64,000 bases of DNA from NCBI GenBank assembly GCA_030267965.1, contig BRYA01000230.1, positions 1,666-65,665 on the forward strand. The letters are read 5' to 3'. The DNA is from Triparma columacea. Taxonomy: Eukaryota; Sar; Bolidophyceae; Parmales; Triparmaceae. The notes below the pieces were generated by a model that was not told the origin of the DNA, searched no databases, and saw nothing but the letters and a program-made list of their open reading frames with translations. The position numbers and the translations under genes are program-made. This document shows, piece by piece, positions 53,201 through 64,000 of this stretch (positions are counted from its first letter, which is position 1; the number at the start of each line of letters is the position of its first letter).

Positions 53201-56200
53201 GCTAATGTTCACATCCAGTCCGAGTTTCTCAAAGCCAAGAACACCGAGGTCGAGAATGCCGTCGAGGACCTCATCTCAATTGTCACCTCCTTCCCTCTCG
53301 ATCCCTCGGTCGGGTCGGTGTCCCGCGAGGAAGTTAGCATCCTGCGTACTCATTACAACAAACTCACATATCGCGCCCTCCTCAACTGTTCCATGACGTC
53401 CCTCGAGTCGGTTAAAAAGCGTGTCTGCGCTCGTGCAGGCTCCGGCTTTTTGTTCGTAGAAAGGCCTTTCTTCGAGGTCGACGTTCAACTCTCGGTTCCC
53501 TCCGTTCGTCTTTCCCCTTCCCTCGACGACGTCCAGCGTGCAATCAACCGCGCCGCCAAGGCGGTCCTCGGTTGCAACAAAATTGTCTACGACTGGGGCC
53601 AGCTGGGCATCCCCGAGGAGGATAGGAAAAGTTTCTTTGTCCAATTGGGCTGCGACCTCAAGATCATAAAGGTCGTCTTGCTCCTAACTGGGGCGCTCTT
53701 TGGGACCAAGAACCAGGTGCACGACTACCTGCAGACGTTCAAGAAGGTGAGACTCGACACAAATGCGACCAGCGCAGTACACAACCATGCGANNNNNNNN
53801 NNNNNNNNNNNNNNNNNNNNNNNNNNNNNNNNNNNNNNNNNNNNNNNNNNCCCACGCAACGTCGCAGTACGACTGGCTGTGGAAGGACGACAAGGAGATT
53901 GCTTACCAGAAGTTCATGGCCGGCAGTCCCAAAATCGAGGATTTTGAAAGTGAGCTGCAAAAGTTCATGGAGGTCGAGAAGGAGATCGAGTTTATCCCCC
54001 CCATGCACAACATTGGGGCCCTCACCCTAAACACGGCCAACCTCAAGCTCCAGCTAAGGAACGAGTCCCGCCAGTGGAAGGTCCAGTACTCCAACAAGGT
54101 TCACGAGCAGGCTAGGGACTCAATGTACGAACTTTTTGAGTACATTCGCGTCACCAATGCCAAACTGTCAATCGAGATTGATGGCCTTGACTCCCTCCGC
54201 AGGGTCATGAACGTCCTGAAGGAGATTAGAGAGCGCGAGTCTTCCATTGAGATGGAAATCAACCCCATCTTAGACATGTATCAGATGCTGGACAACTACC
54301 TTCCTGACGGCGTTGTTGACAAGGAGGAGATTGATCAGAAGTCAATCATGCACAAGGAGTGGGGAAAGCTTGTGGACTACGCCGAAGAGGTCACCGATAA
54401 GCTCGCCGAGATTCAGTTCAAGTACAAGAAGCAGCTCATCGTTGACGTCAAGGAGTTTCGCGTCGACGCCGCTGCCTTCCGCAAGGACTTTGAGGAGAAT
54501 GGACCTGTCTCCGCGGGAATCACCCCCATGGACGCCGTCGAAAAGCTTGCCATTTTCAAGGAAGCCCTCTCCATGCGCGAGCGCAAGATGGAAATGTACA
54601 ATGCCGGAGAGGAACTCTTTGCGCTTCGCCTGTCCGACTTCCCTGACATCAAAAAGACTAAGAACGAGGTTACTTTACTCGATCTCCTTTACACACTGTA
54701 CCTTGACGTGATCGAAACTCTCGATTCATACCGCGTTGTGAACTGGCTCGACCTTGCGGAGAAACTGGAGTCCATGGTTGAAATCACCAACGGCTTTGAC
54801 ATGCGCTGCCGGAAGCTCCCCAAGAAGCTCAAGGAGTGGGAGGCGTATTTGGTCCTCAGGAAGAAGATTACCGACTTTCAGGACATGCTCCCGCTCGTGT
54901 CGGAGCTATCTAAGTCTTCTGTCAAGACCAGACATTGGAGCGAAGTCATCAGTCTCACGGGAACATCCTTCCCATACGATTCGGAGACTTTTGCCCTGGC
55001 AAGCATTCTCGACTCCAACATCCTTGATTTTAAGGAGGAGGTCGAGGAGATCATGGAGGGCGCAGACAAGCAGCTCGGCATCGAGGTCAAGCTAGCTGAC
55101 ATCAAGGAGACTTGGGGTCGCAGGGCTTTCGAGTTTGGTATGTGGAAGGACCGCGGAGTTCACGTCCTCACGGCCTACGGGGCCGCCATCGAGGACCTTG
55201 AGGATGCTCAGCTCCAGTTGCAGACTCTCTTGTCCATGAGGCACGTCGCCCCTTTCAGGGAGGAAGTGCAGGGAAAGCTCACAGAACTTTCCAATACCAC
55301 GGACGAGCTCGAGCTATGGGTCAAGGTCCAAATGATGTGGACTGCCTTAGAATCCGTCTTTATGGGCGGAGACATTGCGAAGCAGATGCCCCTCGAGGCC
55401 AAGAAGTTTAACAAGGTCGACAAGGACTGGATCAAGATCATGCAGAAGGCTGCAGAGACTGGCAACATTGTGGCTTGTTGCAAGAATGACCTCCTTCGCA
55501 ATACCCTTCCCGTCCTTTACGCCGAGCTGGAGAAGTGCCAGAAGAGTTTAGAAGGATACTTGGAGCAGAAGAGGAACAAGTTCCCGAGGTTCTACTTCGT
55601 CTCAAATCCCGTCCTCCTCCTCATCCTCAGTCAAGGGAGCGACCCCCTGCAAATGCAGCCGTACTACGAGAAAGTTTTCGACTCCATCTCCCAGGTCGTC
55701 CACGACCCTAAAGACAAGACGATCATCACGCAAGTCAAGAGCATTTCCGGCTCTAACGAGGAGGTCATTCCCCTGAACGAAAATGTAAGGGCAGTGAACA
55801 ACATTGAGGACTGGCTTGGATCCTTGGAGGACAGGATGCAGAAGTCCCTCAAGGCTCTCTGCGAGACGGCGGCCGCCACCTGCTCGGGCCCCCTTAGAGA
55901 GTTCGTGGACGCACAGTGCGGCCAATTTGCCCTTCTTGGTATCCAGTTCAACTGGACCCTTCAGTGCCAGACTGCCCTCGAGAAGTGCCGGACGTCCAAG
56001 GGCATCATGTCAGAAAACGCAAAGACACAAACGGCGGTGTTGACGGAGCTCTCCTCCTGGTGCCTCCAGGACCTTGGTTCGAAGATGAACCGCACCAAGA
56101 TCGAAACCCTTGTTACGATTCACGTCCACCAGAAGGACGTATTTGTTGACATGGTGAAGTTGTTCAAGGAGAGGAAGATTCAGGACGCCAATGACTTTGA

Positions 56201-59200
56201 GTGGCTCAAGCAGGCCAGGTTCTATTGGAGGCCTAACGTTGAAGACAGGCATGGCCCAGGGGCCTCCATTATCAGTGTATGTGACACCGAATTTAAGTAC
56301 GCCTGGGAGTACCTTGGCTGCAAGGAGAGGTTGGTCATCACTCCCTTGACGGACAGGTGTTACATTACGCTGACCCAGGCCCTCGGCATGTTCCTGGGTG
56401 GCGCCCCTGCTGGCCCCGCGGGAACAGGGAAGACGGAGACCACGAAAGATTTGGGAAGGACTTTGGGCATCTTTGTCGTTGTCACAAACTGGTAAGAAGA
56501 ATAGACGAAAGACGAAGACGAAAGACGACTGATTTACACACAGACCTAACCCCCCTGCCTCCCCTCCCCCCCCTCAACCCAGTACGGATCAGCAGAGGTA
56601 CACCGACATGGCCAAGATATTCAAGGGTCTCTGTCAGGCAGGTCTCTGGGGTTGCTTCGACGAGTTTAACCGTATCGAGCTTCCCGTTCTGTCCGTCGTC
56701 GCGCAGCAGGTCCTCTCCATCACCAACGCGAAGCGCACGTCCGCGAAGACCTTCACGTTCCCAGGCGACTCTCAGGTCGTAAGCCTTAACCCTGACGTCG
56801 GCTATTTCATAACTATGAACCCTGGCTACGCGGGGAGGCAGGAGTTGCCCGAGAACCTCAAGGCTCTCTTCCGTGGAGTTACCATGATGGTCCCCGACCG
56901 CCAGATAATCATGAAGGTTAAGCTCTGCTCCGTGGGATACAGCACGTTCGTCGAGCTTGCACGCAAGTTCAATGTCCTCTACCGCCTCTGCGAGCAGCAG
57001 CTGTCGAAGCAGAAGCACTACGACTTTGGCCTTAGGAACATCCTTTCGGTCCTCCGTACTGCTGGGGCTACCAAGAGGCAGAACTTGAAGGAGGATGAAG
57101 AAGTCCTTGTTTTGCGCACGTTGCGCGACATGAACCTCTCTAAGCTGGTCTCCCAGGACATTCCACTCTTCCTATCTCTTCTCTCCGATCTCTTCCCGAA
57201 CATCACCATGCCCGCCTCGGGCACCGACGCGGAGATGGAGGAGGCCATCACTGCGGTTGTGAAGAAGAACAAGCTCATTCATCACCCTTCATGGATCCTC
57301 AAGAACATGCAGCTGTACGACACCACCAAGGTCAGGCACGGCATCATGCTCGTGGGTCCTGCCGGTTCCGGAAAGTCCGCCATCATCAATACTCTCTCCG
57401 ATTCCCTTGCAGCCATTACCAAGATCCAGCACAAGAGGGTCGCGATGAACCCCAAGGCCATCAGGGCCGAGGAGATGTTTGGGGAGACGGACAAGCTGAG
57501 CGGAGAGTGGAATACAGGAATCTTTGCCGCCATCTGGCAAAAGTACAACAACAGGAACAACGCCTACAATACGTGGGTAATCGCCGACGGTCCTGTCGAT
57601 GCTATCTGGATCGAGAACCTCAACACCGTCTTGGACGATAACAAGATCCTTACCTTGGCAAATGGTGACCGCATCCCCATGACTGACAATGTCAAGATAA
57701 TGTTCGAGGTCGAGGATTTGCGCAATGCGTCCCCAGCTACGGTATCCCGCGCCGGAATTATTTACGTCTCGGCCAGCGACCTGGATTGGGCTCCCGTTGT
57801 CGAGGCTTGGTGCAACACCTTGGTGGAGGGAGGGTACAAGCAGACTTTCACCGACCTCTTCAAGAAGTTTGTCGGGGTTAGCGAAGGTGACAGGGAGGTC
57901 GGTCATATCTTTAGATTCATCCAGAAGATGTGCAACCAGGTTATGAAGCTTAGCCGGGTCGCTATGGCGACCAAGACCTTCGAGCTCATCACCAGCATGC
58001 TCAAGACTGCGGAGCTCAGTGAGTCCCCCGATGACCGCAGCTCCGAGCTCGAGCGCCTTTTCCTTTTCGCTCTGGTTTGGGGGATCGGCGGAATGTTCGA
58101 GGAGGAGGACAGGATGAAGTTCGACGAATACCTCAGGGAATACAGCGACAACATGCCAAAGAAGGTCGACGCGAGTGATAACGTTTACATGTACAATGTC
58201 AACCTCGAGACTATGGAGTGGGAGCGATGGGAGGCCCCCAGCTGGAGCTACCCCACCCACAGCGAAGAACTTGACTTCAGCACCCTGCTCATTCCGACCG
58301 TGGATAGCACGAGGGCGATCTTCTTGATGGACAACTTTTTCCGCATGAAGAAGCCCGTTCTACTTTGCGGTGGCAGCGGAACAAGTAAGACTAGCACTGC
58401 TGAGATGTTCTTCGATGGTTTGGACAGGGACAGGATGCTTGTGAAGAGGGTGAACTTCTCGTTTGCCACCACTCCTTCAATGTTCCAGAGTAGCATTGAC
58501 GGCGAGCTCGACAAGAGGGGTGGAAAGAACTTTGGGCCACCTAGCGGTAAGACCATGACTGTGTTCCTCGACGACATGAGCATGCCTCAGGTCAACACTT
58601 GGGGTGATCAGACAACCAACGAGCTTGTGAGGCAGCTCATCGAGAACAAAGGGTACTGCTTCCTGGACAAGGACAAGCGTGGGGACTTCAAGATAATTGA
58701 GGATCTGTTCTTCGTGGGCGCCATGAACCACCCCTCCGGCGGCAAGAACGACATCCCCAACAGGCTAAAGCGCCATTTCTTTGCATTCAACATGACCGTA
58801 CCTCCCGTCCAGACCATCCTCAACATTTATGGACAGATGATCGACGGAAGGTTCCCCAAAGCTCAATTTTCCGAGGGGATCCAGCAGTACGCCGGAAAGA
58901 TCCCCACTCTCACGATTGAATTGTGGAAGTTTGTCAGGCAGAAAATGCTTCCCAGCCCCGCCAAGTTTATGTACGTTTGGAACATGAGGGAGTTAGCCAG
59001 GATCTTCCAGGGCATCCTGAGGACCCCCAAGGCTAGCATTGGAAGCGAAGAAGTGCTTGGGTCTCTTTGGAGGCACGAATGCATGAGAGTTTTCTGTGAC
59101 AAGCTTGCGAACAAGGCTGACAAGGACATGTTCATGGCCGAGATTGACAGGGTGACTGGCATCATGGTCTCTGAGGCTCCCTTGGAGAGCTTGCTCGACT

Positions 59201-62200
59201 TGAGTAGCGGGGGAAGCGTCACTACCGACGACGGTAGCACCAAATCTGGCAAAAAGAGCACAAAGAGGAGCGCGAGCAGCAGCAGGTCGATGAGGAAGAG
59301 TTCAAGCAACGCCAAGAGAGATATGGAGGGAAAGAAGAAAGCGGTGGACGACGACGAGGGTTTGAGCGAAGCTGCTAAGGTGGCCAAGGCGAAGCTTTTG
59401 GAGCCCTCTTTCTTTGTCGACTTCCTCAGGGACGACGTATACGACGAGGACGGTGTCATGGTGGCCGAGGCACCCAAAATTTACGAGCAAGGGGAGAGCA
59501 TGGCTTCGCTTACTGACAGGGCGAACATGTTCTTGGAAAAGTTTAACGAGGAAATGCCTGGAAAGAGGATGAGCCTCATCCTTTTCGAGGACGCCATGAA
59601 GCACCTGATGAGGGTCAGCAGGATCATTGGGACGCCCAGGGGCAATCTACTCTTCGTTGGAGTCGGAGGTAGCGGAAAGCAGAGCTTGACAAGGCTCGCC
59701 GCCTTCATGGCCAACCAAACGCTCTTCCAGGTGGTCCTCACCAAGACCTACAACGTCACTTCGTTGCTCGACGACTTCAGGGAGCTATACAAGGTCGCCG
59801 GGCAGACAGGAAAGGGCGTCGTTTTCCTCATGACCGACGCCGAGGTCAAGGACGAGAACTTTCTCGAGGTCATTAACAGCATCCTCATGACTGGAGAGAT
59901 TGCCAACCTTTTCCCCAAGGATGAGCTGCAGGTCATGTCCTCCGAGCTCCGCCCGATTGCCCTGAAGGAGCGCCCCGACTTTATCGACACCCCTGAGAAC
60001 CTGGTCAGCTTCTTCTTCGACAGAGTCCGTGCGAACCTCCACATCGTCCTCGCGTTTTCTCCCGTCAATCCAAAGCTTCCCGAGCGATCAAGGAAATTCC
60101 CTGGGCTCATCAACGGTTGCTCAATCGACGTTTTCTTGGAGTGGCCGAAGGAGGCCCTCGTTGCTGTGTCCCAGGGTTTCATTGGGGCCACAGAAATCGA
60201 CTGCGAGGTTGAGGTAAAGGAGCAACTCATCGAGCACGTCGGTACTGTGCACACGATGGCCGTTAAAGCCTGCAGGGAGTACTTCCTCAAGATGAGGCGC
60301 CATGTTTACCAGACTCCCAAGAGTTACCTGAGCTTCCTCAACAGTTATTCTGGAATGTACGGGAAGAAGCTCGCTGAGATCGAGGTGATGAGCAGTAGGG
60401 TGACGGTTGGCTTGGAGAAGCTTCAGCAGGGAGCCGAGGACGTCGAGACGATGAAGGTCGTCCTGGCCGACGAGGAGGTGAAGCTCAGGAAGGCCGAGGA
60501 GGCAACCAACGCTATGTTAACCAAGCTGGAGCTCAGCAGTATGGCTGCGAAGAAGGAGCAGGACAGCGTTGTGCTCATCAAGCAGGCGTGCGAAGCCGAC
60601 AAGGAGAGGATCGACGGGGAGAAGAAGTTGGCGGAGGAGGACCTGGCGAAGGCCCAGCCTTTCGTCGACGAGGCCGAAAGGGCCGTGAACAGCATCAAGC
60701 CTAATGACCTTAACGAGCTCAAGAGGCTGGCCAAGCCTGGAGACATCATCAAACTTATCTTCGACTGTGTGGCGCTTTTGAAGATGGAGAAGATGCTAAA
60801 GATTGAGCCTAACGAGGTGACGCTCGGAATCGGAAAGGAAAAGAAGACATTTATGTTCTTCAAGGACTCCTTCAAGATCCAGCAGACTGGAATGCTGAGC
60901 GACAGTAAGTTCCTCAACAGCATCTTTTTCTTCAGCAAGTATGAGAAGGACTACATGAACGACGAGACAATCGAGTTTTTGATGCCTTACCTTGAGCTTG
61001 AGGGCTTTGACCCCCTCGTCGCGAGGAACGCAAGCAAGGCCGCCGAGGGCCTCTGTACGTGGGCGAGGGCCATGAAGTACTACCACGAGGCAAGTAAGAT
61101 TGTCAAGCCTAAGCTGGAGGCCCTCAGTCTCGCCGAGGCAAAGCTTGCCGACGCCCAGAGGGAGCTCGACAAGGCGCAGAAGAAGCTCGAGGCTTGCGAG
61201 GAGGTGCTACAGAAGCTCCAGAACGACTTCGAGAACCAGATGGGCCAGAAGAAGGCCATCGAGCAGAACGCTGCCCACACAAGGAAAAAGATGGAGCAGG
61301 CAACTGCTCTTATTGACGGCCTCGCTGGGGAGAGGCAGAGGTGGACGGAGGATAGCCACAAGTTCAACGACACTAGGAAGAGGCTCGTAGGAGACGTTGC
61401 CATGGCTTGCGCCTTTATCAGCTATGCCGGACCTTTCAACCAGCTCTTCAGGGATTATATTGTGAAGGAGAAGTTTATGCTTGACCTCAAGCTGAGGAAC
61501 ATTCCTGTGAGCCAAGGCATTTCTCTTACGGAGTTCTTGGTTGACGCCGGAACGATCGGGGACTGGAATATGGAGGGTTTGCCCGGGGACAGTTTGAGCA
61601 TACAGAACGGCATCCTGGTCACTAGGAGCGACAGGTACCCCCTCCTCATCGACCCACAGGGCCAGGCATTGGCCTGGATCAAGGAACACGAGAAGGACAG
61701 GCTGCCGAACTTTGGAACCACCACCCTTTCGAACAGTAAGCTGAGAGAGCAGCTCGAATACTGCATGTGCGAAGGGAAGGCCTTGATCATTGCGAGCGTA
61801 GAGAACGAGCTCGACTCAATGCTGACTCCTGTTCTGGAGAAGGCCATCATACACAAGGCCAAGAGCAAGTACATCATCGTCGGGGACAGCCCCTGCGAAT
61901 ACGTTGACGAGTTCTTCTTGTACATGACCACGAGGTTGCCCAACCCCCACTTCAGCCCAGAGGATCAGGCCAAGACGACCATGGTCGACTTCACTGTCAC
62001 CCAGAGAGGCTTGGAGGAGCAGCTTCTGGGCAGGGTCATTGGAAAGGAGCAAAAGAGCCTAGAGGAGCAGCTCACTCAGGTGATGAACGAGGTGAACGCC
62101 AACACTAAGGCTCTGCTTAAGTTGGACCAGCTGCTCCTGGAGAGGCTGAGCGCCAACACAGGGAATTTGCTGGACGATGAGGAGCTCATCGAGGTGTTGG

Positions 62201-64000
62201 CCAACACCAAGGCCAAGGCGACCGAGGTGAACCAGAAACTGATAACTGCTGGCGAGACCAAGATCAGCATCAATGAGAAGAGGGAGCAGTACAGGCCAGT
62301 GGCCACGAGGGGCAGCGTCCTTTACTTCTGTATCGTTGATATGAGCATGGTCAACGTTATGTACCAGACGAGCCTGGACCAGTTCCAGGTCTTGTTTGAT
62401 TCGAGCATGGACAACGCCGAGAAGGCTAGCTTGGCCAGCAAGAGGGTGGGGCACATTGTTGAGGAGATGACCTACAGCATCTACAGGTACATTGACAGGG
62501 GGCTGTACACGAAGGACAAACCGAGCTTCAAGTTGATGCTCGTCTTGAAAATTATGCAGACCGCGGGGAGGCTGACTGGGGCCGACGTCACCCTATTTCT
62601 CAAGGCTGGCGCTGCTCTGGACATCAACAACAGCAAGCCTAAGGCGTTCGATTGGATGACAGACAGCAGTTGGCTGAACGTCCTTCAGCTCATGCACGAC
62701 AAGCCTATCTTCAAGACGATGCTGGACAACATGACGAGGGACGAGGAGGAGTGGAAGGGCTGGTACGGGGCCAACGAACCTGAGAGTATCCCCATCCCTG
62801 GATACGAGACCCAGCTCAAGGCCGACAAGGAGGTTGGTCCGTTCTTAAGGCTGCTCATTGTTAGGAGCCTTAGGGAGGACAGGGCCCTGCTGGCCGGGGC
62901 GTACTTCATCATGAACATGGAGGTCATCGATGGCATTCCCGCCATGGGGGAGAGGTTCGTGAAACCCGTCAGCGACACCGTCGAGGCAATCTACAGCAAG
63001 ATGGACAGCAAGACGCCTGTCATTTACTTGTTGAGCGCGGGGGCAGACCCCACGGAGAGTGTGGAGGGGTTGGCGAAGAAGAAGAGGAGGGACGTCGTTT
63101 GCGTCAGTATGGGAGAGGGCCAGGACGTGGTTGCGATGAAGGCAATCAACACCGCGCTGGTTAACGGAAGTTGGGTAATGTTGCAGAATTGTCATCTCGG
63201 GTTGGACTTCATGGACGGCCTGGAGGACCTTCTCAACAAGATCGCAGACACAAGCCACGAAGACTTTAGGCTCTTCATCACGAGCGAGCCCCACGTGGAC
63301 TTCCCAATTGGCCTCTTGCAAATGTGCACGAAGATTACGAACGAGCCCCCGAATGGGCTCAAGGCCGGTTTGGTGAGGAGCTACACTGTTATTGTGGACC
63401 AGGACAAGCTTGAGAGGATCGAGACTCAGCAGTGGAGGACACTGCTCTACGGAATCTGCTTTCTGCACAGCGTGGTGCAAGAGAGGAGAAAATTCGGCCC
63501 CTTGGGCTGGTGCGTGCCTTACGAGTACAATGACGGGGACTTGACGGCCTGCCTGACGTTCCTAGAGAAGCATCTGTACACGGGCAGCTTGAGCTGGCCG
63601 ACTCTGCAGTACATGGTGTGGGAGGCGCAGTACGGAGGAAAGATTACCGATAATATGGACAGGAGACTGTTTGGAAGTTACGTAGAGGCATGGTTGAGCC
63701 CCATGACCCTTGCGCCATCTTTCAGCTTCTCCCCCGCAACGACGGTCAATCGCATCCCCGACGACTTTGACTATAGCATACCAAACTGCAACGAGAGCGA
63801 GGAGTTCCAGAGTTACATCAGGACGTTCCCAAACATCGACAGCCCTGAAATCTTCGGCCTTCACCCCAATGCCGACCTCACCTTCAGAAAGAAGGAGGTT
63901 GACGTGCTGCTGGACACGATCTTGGATACCCAGCCTAAGACCAGTAGTGATAGCGGTGGGGGGGTCAGTAGGGAGGACGTCGTTAGCGCCAAATGCAAGG
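50241..64000 (+). CDS. Axonemal outer-arm dynein heavy chain, DNAH5/DNAH8 (Chlamydomonas gamma) type, 3' end off window
   Basis: Model: join(50241..50430, 50558..50704, 50803..52349, 52452..52850, 52940..53746, 53868..56491, 56583..>64000), about 4380 residues in the window. Phases are 1, 1, 0, 0, 0, 2. This motor drives flagellar beating. Seen in order: the N-terminal tail; the linker near 55.3-55.7 kb (LPVLYAELEKCQKSLEGYLE, FYFVSNPVLLLILSQGSDP); AAA1 P-loop GPAGTGKTETT; AAA2 GPAGSGKSA; AAA3 GGSGTSKTS; AAA4 GVGGSGKQS. A coiled-coil stalk with the microtubule-binding tip lies at 60.4-61.4 kb, then AAA5/AAA6 and most of the C-terminal domain. WGCFDEFNRIELPVLSVVAQ after AAA1 fits the DNAH5/8 class rather than the beta class. 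AAA3 has Ser-Lys in place of Gly-Lys. The last exon is over 7.4 kb without an intron. About 150 C-terminal residues are expected beyond the edge. Confidence 0.95.
50705..50802 (+). other. Dynein intron 2, near-copy of intron 6
   Basis: This 98-bp intron shares a block of about 35 identical bases (ACGACTGATTTACACACAGA and the next fifteen) plus a similar GTAAGA donor region with the intron at 56492-56582. The two introns lie almost 6 kb apart in the same gene. Confidence 0.85.
53793..53850. other. Assembly gap (58 N)
   Basis: A run of unresolved bases inside the predicted fifth dynein intron. The exons on both sides end and begin cleanly (AAGAAG|GTGAGA and CGTCGCAG|TACGAC) in phase 0, so no coding sequence appears lost, though a very small exon in the gap cannot be excluded. 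Confidence 0.95.
56492..56582 (+). other. Dynein intron 6, near-copy of intron 2
   Basis: A 91-bp phase-2 intron inserted in the AAA1 region, matching the intron at 50705-50802 along most of its length, including a GAAAGACGAA motif (present twice here). Intron 2 is in phase 1, so the pair did not arise by duplication of the surrounding exons. Confidence 0.85.

Noticed and set aside
1..64000. Bacterial-type systems (operons, CRISPR arrays, prophage, insertion sequences)
   Set aside because: Interrupted genes, dynein, Rab, RAD17 and SAPS families show nuclear eukaryotic DNA; no regularly spaced CRISPR repeats or transposase frames were found. The regular 235-bp spacing at 6-9.5 kb is exon-intron duplication.

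Overview
The window is nuclear DNA from a compact, intron-containing eukaryotic genome. Genes have short GT-AG introns of roughly 70-250 bp with very C-rich acceptor tracts. The best fit is a flagellated photosynthetic stramenopile (ochrophyte). An outer-arm axonemal dynein heavy chain implies a motile flagellum. At least five predicted proteins start with an ER-type signal followed by a short segment with an aromatic residue near the expected cleavage site, as on proteins sent into a secondary plastid. A bolidophyte or Parmales-type alga is plausible, but the assignment is inference only.

I resolve 29 protein-coding genes. Most spliced models were checked by requiring each exon junction to keep one frame and the summed coding length to be a multiple of three. 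No rRNA, tRNA, CRISPR array or transposase was recognised. Two assembly gaps (12524-12532 and 53793-53850) both fall in introns.

Layout. 1-10.2 kb: three minus-strand genes: a secreted Cys-repeat/beta-helix protein cut by the left edge, a WD40-like protein, and a 14-exon BspA-like (DUF285) surface protein whose exons and introns were duplicated together. 11-19.6 kb: a UBZ-like zinc-finger protein with a possible duplicated C-terminal domain, a CXC (tesmin/TSO1) protein, a METTL7-like methyltransferase, an ADIP/SSX2IP-like coiled coil, a cathepsin X and a small putative thylakoid-lumen protein. 19.9-27.3 kb: a thiolase and ETF-alpha in head-to-head order, a four-exon 101-residue gene lacking any long ORF, an extended Rab-like GTPase and a CENP-C-like cupin protein. 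27.4-34.4 kb: a SAPS-type phosphatase subunit, RAD17, a PhyH dioxygenase and Mog1. 34.5-49.9 kb: a plastid methyltransferase, a VTT-domain membrane protein, an F-box/cytochrome b5 protein, a prolyl-hydroxylase-like enzyme, a large ankyrin-ended protein, a FAM81-like coiled coil, a CDP-DAG synthase, a renalase-like flavoprotein, a DUF1823-like plastid protein and a RING protein. 50.2-64 kb: the dynein heavy chain, cut by the right edge.

Strands alternate almost perfectly from 11 kb onward. Divergent start codons are sometimes only 130-150 bp apart, and convergent stops 35-90 bp apart. Functional themes are flagellar motility and microtubule anchoring (dynein, ADIP), fatty-acid oxidation (thiolase and ETF-alpha sharing one intergenic region), checkpoint and chromosome biology (RAD17, CENP-C-like), and plastid metabolism. 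The most unusual element is the DUF285 gene.
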